Both the position numbers and the translations under genes were made by a program. Source: Desmodesmus armatus (Eukaryota > Chlorophyta > Chlorophyceae > Sphaeropleales > Scenedesmaceae). Taken from it: a stretch of DNA of 64,000 bases. This document shows positions 46,911 through 57,800 of this stretch, in pieces. The stretch covers positions 248,001 through 312,000 of the forward strand of contig VIIQ02000644.1 of NCBI GenBank assembly GCA_007449985.2. The letters run 5' to 3'. The notes beneath the pieces were generated by a model. It saw nothing but the letters and a program-made list of their open reading frames with translations, did not search any database and had not been told where the DNA came from. The stretch's first letter is position 1. Every line of letters begins with the position of its first letter.

Positions 46911-47330
46911 ACTATAGTTAGCACCGAGTGAATGTGCCGCAAACGCTCGCCCATACAAAAGACAAAGGACATGCCCTCATCAATCACAGACAGGACTGCC
47001 ACTTAACCAACAACACAGCAGGACTGCGCAACACTACGGCTGCTTACAAGAGACAGCAACGAGCAGTTGCTGTCTCTGGCAGCAACCCTCACAGACAACA
47101 GCTGCTGGCGCAGCCTGTCAACCAGCATGCATACCTAACTATGTCAGCACAGAGTGCATTTGCTGCAAGCACCAACCCACACAAAAGACAAGGAGCACGC
47201 CCTCATCAATCAAAGACAGGACTGCCACACATGACAACACCACTGACTGCACCACACCTCGGCTGCTTACAAAAGACGGCAACGAGCAGCCTTCGCAGGC
47301 CAACAGCTGCTGGCTTGGCACGTCAATCTA
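46911..47330. repeat. Tandem duplication of about 230 bp
   Basis: Copies starting near 46911 and 47138 share segments such as GCCCTCATCAATCA, GACAGGACTGCCAC, GGCTGCTTACAA and CAACAGCTGCTGGC. They have diverged noticeably, so this is an older event. Confidence 0.8.
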
Positions 47331-47356
47331 AAGGCTTCGCAGCATATGCACGGTCC

Positions 47357-47375
47357 TCACCCCTGCTGCTGCGAC

Positions 47376-47407
<32 letters not shown>

Positions 47408-50400
47408 GGCAGCCGCCATCGCAGCAGCGACGGCCGCTGCCTGCTGTTGCTGCTGTAGAGCCACAGCAGCCGGGTAGTGCAGGCCCAGCTGGCCCCCTGC
47501 CAGTGCCTGCTGCAGCTGCAGTGCCTGCTGAAACCCAGGCTGAGTCAGCAATGCCTGATGGCCTACATACGCCCCCCTCTGCCACACGCCCAGGTTGGCA
47601 CCAACGAGCCCCGGCAGCAGCCCCTGCAGCGCAAACGCCCCCTGAAGCTGCCCCATCCCAGCCGCCGCTGCAGCCGCCACAGCCGCATTCGCTGCCGCCG
47701 CCTTGCCGCCCCCGCCTGCTGCGGCCCCTGCGTGGTGGCTCTTGTGGCCTCCGTGGGCCTTGTCCGAGCTGCCCTTCCTGCCGTGCCCGTGGTGCGCTGC
47801 TGCTGCTGCCGCCCCTGCGGCAGCAGAGTGGTGTGAGGGCTGTACCCCGGCTGTCGTAGTGACCGTGGTCGTGCCCTTTTCCCTGCTGCCGCTTTGGCTC
47901 TGCTGTTGTCCAGAGGTGGCCCCATGTCGGCCCCGGTTCCAAGGCTGCCCCGGGTTTGACAGCAGCACGCGCAGGGAGTGATGCCAGCACACGTTCGCTG
48001 CCTCCACAACCTCCCCCGGCGCCGCCTGCTCATGCAGTGCCGCCCGTGCGGCTGCCGCCCCCTCTGCATTATCCCCGGCTGCCTTGCTGGCAAGCTTCTC
48101 CTGGTGTATTTGGTCCTGGGCCAGCTGCAGCAGGTGCTGCTGCATCTCATGACACAAACTCACAGGCAGCTTGCTGATCAAGCTGGACGCATCTGACAGC
48201 AGCGCCTGCTCTGCGGGTGTCACCGGAGGTCCCGGCTTGTTGCTGGGACCACCGGTGTCCTCAGGCTCAGGCTCATTCCGCTGCATCGACTGCAGCAGCT
48301 GTTGCGCGTCGCCGCAGTCGTTGCCTGCGCTGTGCTGACTGAGCTGCAGGGAGTGGGCCGGCTGTGGGGCACCACTACCAGCCCCACCACCACCACCGTG
48401 ATCAGCATGGTGTGCCTTGTGGTGGTGGGACTTGTGGTGCTTTGTGGCAGCAGCGATTGCGGCTGCCGCTGCGGCAGCATTCGCTGCTGCGGCGTCCTGC
48501 GATGCAGCAAAGTAGGAGAGGAAGCCCAGCTGCTGCTGCAGTTGGTGCTGCTGCTGCAACGCCTGGAGCTTCTGCTGCTGCTGCTGCTGCTGGGTCGTCA
48601 GGCCTTGGCCCTGTTGACCCTGCTGCTGCTGTTGCTGTTGCTGGTTCATGTGTGCTGCGAGCAGGGCTGCATTGTTGACAGCCCAGTGTTGCTGCAGCTG
48701 CTGCTGCATGTCCCCAGCCCCTTGCTGCCAGTTGGCCACAAGGGCTACCTGCCCCGAAGGCTGCAGCATGCCCAGCACAGCTTGGCCCCCAGCAGCACCC
48801 CCAGCAGGCATGGCTGCGCTGCTGGCAGCATTCGAGGCAGCAGCAACAGCAGCAGCAGCCTGCTGCGGGCTCAACCCAAGCTGCTGCAGCAGTGCCTGTG
48901 TGGGGAGCTGAGCAGACGCATTGTGCTGCGCTTGTTCCTCTGCCTCTGCTTCTGTCTTCACCGCTGCTGCTGCTGCTGCTGCAACTCCCGCGGCGCCCTT
49001 CGAGCCTGGTTGAGGATGGTCAACAGGCGCGGCTGCAGCTGCTGCAACTGTGCTTGCTGCTGTGTCGCCGTTCTTCACCTTGCTGCCGCCGAGCCCTGCA
49101 GAAAGACACACGGCACCTTCAACAGAAGGCGCAGGCGGCATGCTGGCAGATGCCAAAGCAGTGTCAGCGATGCTGCATGCTGCTGCGGCCGCCCCTGCGG
49201 CCGGCGCCATTTCTACGGCTTCCGCTGCCTCTGTTGCAGGCGGAGCAGCAGTCAAAGCGGCAGAAGCAGCAGGTGCTGCAGCCCCCATGGCAGCCGAATG
49301 TCCATTGCCCATCTCGTGCTGCTGCAACACTGGGACTGACATGGGGTTTGCATTGGCTGCTATTACCGGACCTGCTGCTGCAGCTGCTTCTGTCACTGGT
49401 GGAGGCGGAAGGTGTTGTGCTTCTGGGCCAGCTGCTGCTGCTGAAAGCTCCACTGTTGCTTTTGCTGCTGACAGCTCAATGCTGCCAATGCCAGCTGGCA
49501 GGCTAGCATTGTCTGCTTCTGCGGGAGCAGGCTCTGGTGCTGCTGCTGCATCCACTGATGGCAGCGCCCCCTGAGGTGCACCTGGGGCTGCTGCTGCTGC
49601 TGCTGCTGCTGACTCCTGTGCCGCTGCTGCTATCACTACTGGAGCTGCTGCCTGCTGCACATCCCCTGCTGCCTCTGCTACGGGCATTGCAGGCAGGACC
49701 GCTGCCCCTGCTGCTAAACCTGCAGCGCTGTTGACACCTGCCTGTGAGGCTGTTGCTGCTGCCGCCGCCGCCGGCAGTAGGGACAGGGGAGGTCCCAAAG
49801 CCGCAGCGAGCGCAGCGTCGATCACAGTATCGTCAGGGCTGAGAGCAGCTGCCAGGGCAGGGTCTATGCCCGCGGCTGCTGCCACTGCCGATGCCGCAGC
49901 TGCGACATCTGGACAGTACGGCGCGCTGTTGGTGCCGACAGTAGGGCTCACATAGTGCTGGAAGCCAGCAGCCGTCGCCCCTGCTGCTGCTGCTGCCGCC
50001 GCTGCTGGGTCTGTGAACTGCACCTGCTGGTCTTGCAGCTGCTGGGGCTGCATGCCATTGCTGGTGCTGACTAGCGCGACCTGCGGTGCCGGCTGCTGCT
50101 GCTGTTCATGGTGGTGGTGCTTTGCTGACATGCTGTGCTGCTGTTGCAGCTTGTTGATCACGCTGTCAGGAGCAGGCATCGCTGCCGCTGCTGCAGGGTC
50201 AAGCACAGCAGGCGCCTCCATCGCTGCAGCAGCTGCTGCATCCAATTCCGGCTGCACTGCGCTGTATGCCTGCTGCATGCATTGCACCTGCTGCCCCTGC
50301 TGCTGCAGCTGTCCCATGGGATCTGCTGCTGCTGCAGAGACCCCATTGGTGTAGGCATACTGCATCTGCCCTAGGCCCGACTCGTTAGGCCCCTGACCTG

Positions 50401-53400
50401 CCATGGCAGCTGAGGGCTCTAGCTGGGCCTGCATCTGCAGCTGTGCCTGCTGTTGCTGCTGCAAGCGCAGCGCGCTCATGTACTGCTCAATGCCCATACC
50501 CCATGCTTGGTTGCCCAACATCGACGCCTGCAAAAGCAGCACGACGTCACACACATACCAGAGCAGTAGCACTCTCAACACAGATCAAGCAGAACGAGTA
50601 GGCATGCAAAACTTGACGCGCATGCTGACTGCACCTATGGATAACCCCATTGTTTATAACCAGCCAAATGAGACGGCGATAACCGCATTGCGGTCCAACA
50701 CGACATGCCACCAACTGCATGTGTGCTGCGTATGCGGGCGCAGCAGCTGAACGCACCTGCATGCCCCCCATACCACCAGACACAGCCGCTGCTGCCGCCC
50801 AGGCCGCCTGCTGCTGCTGTTGCTGTTGCTGCTGCTGCTGCATGTCAGCCATCTGAGACAGACCAGCTGCCTGGCTGCCAGGAAGCTCCTGCATGGGTGG
50901 GGGCGGCAGCATGGCCGCCGCTGCTGCTGCCGCTGCTGCTGCTGTGGGTGCGTCCTGCGACATGGCTTGCCTGGGGGCCTTGAACAGCTGAGGCACAATG
51001 ATGTAACACAGGCAGGCGGCACAGACTCAGCACTTGACAACACACTACTGGAGCCATCCCACATGTGGCAAAGGACCCATCATGTGCAAAGTTGTCCAGC
51101 GCTTGTCGGAGGCACAGGCTAAACGTAGTGCACCGCTGCACCAACCATCATACTGGGTGCCACATGGATGCTGAGTGCAGCAACCTACTTGCTGCCGAGC
51201 ATCTTCCAAACTGTGTGTCCTTGTCATGCAGACATCTGGCCAGCAACCACCCTCCCTCCCTCTCTCCTTGCCTCCTCAAAGCGTTGCTGTAGTCAACACC
51301 CTCCCTGACTTCCTGCACAGGCACTTGCGCAGCCAGCACCCCCTCCCTCACACCCTCCTCCCACACACCTGCGTCGAGTCCGCACTCAGAGCTGTTGCCG
51401 CACGCTTCTGCCCCGAGCACGACCGCCCCTCCATCATCGCTCCCTCAGCGGTCTGAGCACCATACTGCTGCCCTACCTCAGCCACACCAGTACCACCTGG
51501 CCATCCTGCTGGATTGACACCACCACCGATGGCCCCATACTGCGATGCAGACTGCACAGGGCCGCCGCCGTTGCAGGGCACGGGACCGTTCGCACCTGCT
51601 GCGGCTGCTGCCGCAGCCGCAGCTGCTGCCGCCTGCAGCCCTGCAGCAGCGCTGTTGCCGCCAAACCAGGACTGAGGCGGCTGGCCGCCCATCAGCTGCT
51701 GGAGCCAGTCAACGAAGGGGTTAGGGCCGACCGAGGCAGCTGCCGCTGCGGCAGCGGCTGCTGCAGCAGCTGCAGGCTGCAGGAAGGGGTTGTTAGCAGG
51801 ACCGCCGAGCATGCCGAGTGCTCCTAAAGCACCGAAGAAGGGATTTGGGTAGCTGCCCTGCCCTGCAAACCCTGGGGGCCCCCAAGGCGCCTGGTAGCTG
51901 CCAGGTTGCTGCATCATGTTGCTGTACCCCTGCTGCACCATGCCAGGCTGCGACCCCGCCGGCTGCTGCTGCTGCTGGTATTGTTGGGCCTGCTGCTGCC
52001 CTTGCTGCTGCTGCTGCTGCTGCTGATACTGTTGCAGCTGCTGCTGCCCTTGCTGCGCCTGCTGTTGTTGCTGCTGTAAGCTTTCCTGCTGTTGCTGCGC
52101 CTGCTGTTGCTGCTGCTGTTGCTGCTGTTGTTGCTGCTGCTGCATAGCAGCATACTGCTGCGCAGCTTGCTGCTGCTGCATATCGTACCCACCGTCTTGC
52201 AACTGCATGTTCCCGTTGGATGGCGGCGGTGGCTGCTGCTGCATCACGGCCTGCTGCTGCTGTAGGTACAGCATGAACTGGTGCTGGACATTCTGCTGCT
52301 GTTGCTGCAGCATCCCATTTAGCACGCTGGCATCAGGCGGCTGCATGTTGTGGCTGCGCAGCAGGTCGTCCTTCACACACTCCAGCCGCCAGAACTGATC
52401 GATGAGCTGCTGCTGCTGTGTCACAATTGAGCTGAACTGGTCGTGCAATGACAGCTGCACGTTTCCCTGCAGGCAGCACACCAGCAGCAAGAGAGGCAGT
52501 TGTGGTTTGAAGCAGACGCGCAGCATGACGGTCCCTAAAAGGGGCAGGGGTGTAATCCACACAGCAGCTTTGTGGACTGGTATGGGCTACCCATGCGCAA
52601 GTCAGCTGGTGGTGTCAGTTGCAGCTACTGCTTGTCAGCCTCGCAGCTCAATACGGCTTCAACCTGTCTCAAAAGCTCGCTGTCACATGCCCCTCTTGGC
52701 ATCTTGAGAATCTAAGAGCTCTGCGTGGCACTGCGTTGACCACCACAGCTAGCACCCCCACAATGCTCACCGTCTGCTGCAGCAGCTGTGTCGACAGCTC
52801 CAAGCACCTGGCAGTGTCTTGCTGGACCATGCCTGTAACAGTGACACAGAAGCAGCACGCGGCACAGACAGGATGCATGATCAGATGTTGCAAAGCAGAT
52901 GTTGCAAAGCAGAACACAGGCAACCGATGGATCGTCTTCCCTCCCAACAAGGCGATCGTGCATTCCCAGCAGCCTAAGGCTGCACTGCACCACCAGTGCC
53001 CTCCCTGCTGCTTGTCTGCCTCAGCGCGACTGCACTCTAATGACCAGCCCCTGCCCCCTGTGCAAAGCGGCGTTTGGTGGCTGCTGCTGTTGCCGGTGCT
53101 GATCTATTTTTCCTGCTGATGCTACTGCTGCATGACGCCGCCGACATGATACATGCAGGAACGGGGCCAGCCACCAGATCAATACTCACCAAGGCTTGCA
53201 GGCTGGCTGGGACCAAACCCCGGCTGCTGAGGCATGCGGGATGGCTGTTGCGGCTGCTGCTGCTGCTGCTGCGGGGGCGCCGGGTTGTGCTGGTGCTGCC
53301 GCTCCTGCATCTCCCGCTGCTGCTGCTCCTCCATTTCGTGCATGTCATGGTCCACACTGCCTGGAAGCTGCTGCAGGCTGCCTGACCTGTTGAGTGCAGC

Positions 53401-54131
53401 CTCCACATAATCGGCAGCAGCAGCAGCACCTGTGCGCTGTGCAGGATAGGCAGCAGCCCTGCAGATAGACACCACACATCACATGCGCAACAATCGGCTC
53501 TGCGATCCCAGTACGCCACATGCACATGGACCGAATTTGCATTTGACAACACATGCCATGCTCAGCTGATGTCAACACACATGCAGGGACATTGACCATG
53601 CTGCATCTGGCACGGCTTTTCACATTGGCACAGCCACAGCACTGTGGGCGATGCATGGGACTGACCAGTTGTCCGGTGGCCCTGCTGACTGCTCCTTTTC
53701 GGCCTCTCTGCTTGACAGCAGCTGCCCAAAGACGTCATCAGTGGCGTTCTGGAACTCCTGTAGGCACCACAGACAGGGGCAGGGGCTGCTGCTGTCAAGT
53801 TCCCGCTACTGCTGTCACCATCAGATCCTCTTCTGATCAGCACATGCTGTGAAGGGGGTAGCACCAGCAGAATGGATGCCAACTACTAATGCCCATACAC
53901 GGCCGTTGGTGCACGTCAGGAGCACCACCCGATGAAAGTCAGCAGCAGATGCTGCTCCAGCACATGGCCCCAGCACTGCTGCAGACATGTCTGGAGGCTG
54001 GCGCGCACCTGGTAATCTGGCCAATTTGTGTTGAGTTCATCAATGTTGTCCAAGAAAGCCAGATCATTCTCTCGCTCCGGCTCTCTTGGCTTGTCACCTT
54101 TGCTGAGTGCAGCCTGGCCAGACGAGGTCAT
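47357..54131 (-). CDS. Large polyglutamine/polyalanine protein of unknown function
   Basis: Seven exons on the minus strand join in phase: 54131-54009, 53757-53666, 53458-53190, 52832-52771, 52466-51369, 50987-50757 and 50527-47357, giving 1,681 residues. The ATG at 54131 opens MTSSGQAALSKGDK. Only short stretches look folded. Residues 20-85 are acidic (NDLAFLDNIDELNTNWPDYQ, then FQNATDDVFGQLL). A helical region follows (DTARCLELSTQLLQQT, then HDQFSSIVTQQQQLIDQFWR). Near the C-terminus are TPAEQALLSDASSLISKLPV and SLCHEMQQHLLQLAQDQIHQ. Most of the rest is Q, A, G, S and P, with a His-rich part (KHHKSHHHKAHH). This composition is common in transcriptional co-regulators, but I do not recognise a family and assign no function. 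Phase agreement across six introns supports the model. Confidence 0.75.
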
Positions 54132-54851
54132 AATCTCAATCGGATCAACGGCATCTCGTGTGTACGTATTTACACACGGCAGGGGCCGCTCACGGCCACG
54201 ATCAGACTGAACTGTGAACCATCAAGGGACCACCAGCCGGGCTTTGTCTTCTCAAGAGTTGCGGATCAAAGGAACCATGATGGACTTGGATGGATGACAC
54301 GCAGCTCAGTAGCTGCTCACAGGCCCTGGTTGCAAAAATGAAAGTGGCAGGGTGTAAGGCCAACTTAGTCACCCAGTGTTTCTGCCGATCCAGTTCCATC
54401 AACTTTCGGCAATCCTCATGGGTTTGCCTCATTCGAACACATGGCCAGGCACCCAGCCTGACAATCATGCCTAAGTGGGTGCATGTGTGTGCAAGGGTGG
54501 GTGGGTGGGGGGGGGGGGGACCCCGGGGACAGCACGCCAGCGGCTTGCAACTGATGTGACAATGAGGCAGACCATGCCAAGCATAGGTTACAAGAGACGG
54601 AAGAATTCAAGCACGACCCCTGCATATAGTACAGACCGACCGCCAGCAACACCCCAGCTCATCACTTCACGCAGCAGGTTCTGCTGCACTGCCTCAGAGC
54701 TGGGGCCCACAGCCAAAACCACGCAGCCTCATCACTTGCCAGCAGCTGCTGCTGCAAGAGGCTTGAAGGTGGCCTCATCACTTTACGCAGCAGTCCTGCT
54801 GCTGTTCTGCTGCACTGCCTCAGAGCTGGGAGCCACAGCCAGGTCGCCTCA
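54132..54851. other. Region between polyQ gene start and glycerol-3-phosphate dehydrogenase stop
   Basis: It contains the promoter of the polyQ gene and the 3' untranslated region of the dehydrogenase gene. A G-run lies at about 54507-54519. The duplicated stop-codon segment occupies 54660-54851. No gene is supported. Confidence 0.5.
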
Positions 54852-54894
54852 TCACTTGGCAGCAGCAGCTGCTGCAGGAGGCTTGAAGGTGGCC
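54660..54894 (-). repeat. Tandem duplication spanning the dehydrogenase stop codon
   Basis: A 120-bp unit is present about two times. The true last codons and TGA (54894-54846) are copied at 54774-54726, and the copy still reads ATFKPLAAAAGK then TGA. A further partial copy runs to about 54660. Confidence 0.9.
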
Positions 54895-57800
54895 AGGTAG
54901 GCCAGCGCATTCCGCACCTCTGCACACCTCCTGCTGCCACCCCAGCGGAGCTCAGCTGCCATCAGGTCAGCAACCTGAAACAGATGACAGCACAGCAGCA
55001 AGAAGCAGGGCGCTCAGGCAGGTAATCATCACAAGACATATGACAAATCCAGCTCAGCATGCCCACAGGAAGACACCGCACCTGCCTGGGAAGCGGTCAT
55101 GCCGAGTACTGTGCACACATATACCTCTGTGGCTGAGTGCAAGGTTCTCAGACTGTTTCCACACAGGCATGCAGCTGCCTTACAACGTGGACACACTCAT
55201 GCTTAATCAAGGATCACCCTGCCTAACAACACCCTGCTGGTGCAAGACACCGTTCCTATGTTGCGCGCCAAGGCACTGTCAGCAACAGCAAGCTGGCTGA
55301 AGTGTCAGCTGGAGTCAAGGTTGACTGCCCTGCCCAAGAGTGCGCCTGCCTCCACATGCAGCTGCCAGCAATCTCGCCATGCACACTGCACTAGCCTGCA
55401 CAGTTGTTGACCAGCCAACTGCCGATGACTCACCCTGTTGACTGCTGCCTCAGCTGCTGCCACATCCAGGAATGCCAGCCGTGTGCGGCGGGCGAGGAAG
55501 TCCTCCACACGGACACAGTACTCACGCCTGCACAGCAAGCAGGAAAAGTCATGGGCAGTGATCAGAGATAGCTGGTTGCACCAGCAGTTTGCACCAACTG
55601 ATGAAGTCATTTCAGGCAGTCTGACTACAGACTGCGAAAAAGCAGAACCCATGCCAGAACACCCCCCACCATCAGGCATGTGATCTGGCACAAGGCAGCA
55701 TATGTTGGATAACTCGCTCTCACGTGTGGTCATGTGGGTGCTGGGAACAATCAAGCTCGCTGAATGCAGCCTAGCTACTGTAGCAATGGCACCCCTGAAG
55801 GCACCTGGAAGCACCAGCACCTGCAGCCTCAATGCTTGCACAAGCAGAAGCCCAGCACTCAATGCCCCGCCCCACCACCCACCTGCATGCATGCACCACC
55901 TCTGCCTCGATGTAGGGGTGCCCCGGCACCAGCAGGCTGTGCAGACCCTCCTTAGCAGCAACCTGCAGCACCGCAGGCGCCTGCAGGGGGGGGGGGGAGA
56001 AAGGCGGGGGGGGGGGGGGGTGATCAGGTTGTGAGGGCGTCATGACTTCAATGAGTATCACGTATGGTGCGCTTGGCCGCAATCTAAAGCACAGCAGGTG
56101 CCTGCAGGGGGGACGGCGGACAAAGTGGAGAGGGTGCGCGGGTGTGAAGACCAATTGTAAGCCTCACAGATGGTGCGCATGGCGCTACACACCAAGAGCA
56201 ACAACGCACCAGTAACCGGCAGGGCAAGATCCATGTGATCCTCACCACCACCACTACCACCACCACCAGCAGCAGCGCTCAGAAACGGCCGTGGCAGCAC
56301 TGCAACTTCCATTTACAGCTACAGTGATTGGCTCAGCAAGAAAGCTGAGCAACCCACTACCCCGGCGCCAGGGGCTCATCGGGGGCTTACCTGGTCTCCA
56401 TATGCTGCTGCTAGGTGGCGTGCTGTGGCTGGGTTGGTAGCTGCTGGTGTGCGCGGCAACAGACTGCTGGCCTCCTGAGCCACCTGCACAGCAAATAGCA
56501 CAATGAAAAACACAACTCAGCTGCAGTCACTGCAGCTGCCGGGGGCACGCAATGAAAATTCAGCCTATGTGAGGCTCAGCGACTCGTCACCCCCTGTGAT
56601 ACATCACATCTTCTGCATGCTGAGGACATTGAAACAAACTTGAAAGATCGTAACCGATGCGCAGCTGCAGGATCTATCCCACTGCTGCCAAGCCTCCCAG
56701 CACACACCTTGGACTACACCCAAGCCCCTTTTGTGAAGCAAATGATACCAATACATATGTCCCTGCAATCCACCAATGACAGGCCCCTTGCCCATGTGCC
56801 ATACACAACCTGTACACCCTAACCAAGCCTTGCCAAACCCTCGGCAAGGCAAGTGCTTATGCCCAAGCCAGGCCTACGCCCTACGACCCATACACCTGTG
56901 CCCTGCCTACCTCAGTATGCAGTGCTGGGTTGTACTGCTGTCCTCCAATGAGCTTGAGGGTGGAGGTGACACATTGCCGGGTGGTAGGGATGCCCTTGAG
57001 CTCCACAGCTGTGTTCAGTGCGTCCTCTGCCATGCGCCTGTAGGTTGTCCACTTGCCACCTGTACACATCCGTAGGGTGGGCAGGAGAGTTGGCAAGTGA
57101 CAAGGTGCGGTTGGGGTGGGTGAAGGTGTATGGAAGTGCATGAGAGGGAGCTTGATTTTGCGGTATGGGCAGCTGTGCTGGAGGCTTCTTGACAGAAGAG
57201 GCTCCCTTGCCATATGCCTGTAAATTGCTCAAGTCGCGCTACGTCAAGCACAACCAGCGGCGCCCCCCCCCCCCCTTGCTTCCCTCCAGCGGGCTCGAGG
57301 CTGTCGTCGTTGCAAGGATTCGAGTGGTTTGACACCATACATTCTGCAGTCCACGGTTTTTTCAATCACCTACAACCCCAAGCAAGACACACAAAAAAGC
57401 TATGCGTGTGGGGTGATGCGTCATCAAACACCCCCCCCCCCCGCCACTACCCCAGGTCCGCACCTGTGATGGTGACAAGGCCGTCAGGCTCAGAGAATAT
57501 GACGTGGTCTCTGCTGATGCCCGCCGTGCTGCTGCTGCCGCTGCTACTGCTGCTGACGCCGTCGTCTGCGGCTGCTGCTGCTGTTGGGTCAGCCGCCAGG
57601 GGCCGGATGCCGCTCCAGCTGGACAGCACATCCTCAGGACGGACCTGGGGTTGCAAAAGAGAGTGAGACAGAGATGAAATGCCGACTTGTCGACACGGCA
57701 ACAGGTTACCGTCCATGATGACAAAGGTTGGAGCGTGCAGCAGTGGAGGCCCCTTCTCACAGCCTCGCCCACGCTGGTGCCGGGGCGACCCTGGTTGCAG

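Larger units (their letters stand above)
43632..47356. other. Gene-poor, repeat-rich region
   Basis: No gene could be supported. A 72-codon frame at 44316-44531 (starting MHGPALQPAPIPP) is the most protein-like but has no motif. Two related hairpin units lie at 45920-46118 and a 230-bp tandem duplication at about 46911-47330. The rest looks like decayed intergenic or mobile DNA. Confidence 0.4.

Noticed and set aside
57209..57240. A further copy of a dehydrogenase exon segment (CATATGCCTGTAAATTG against CATGCGCCTGTAGGTTG at 57030)
   Set aside because: Similarity is short and weaker than the other duplications; not enough to claim by eye.
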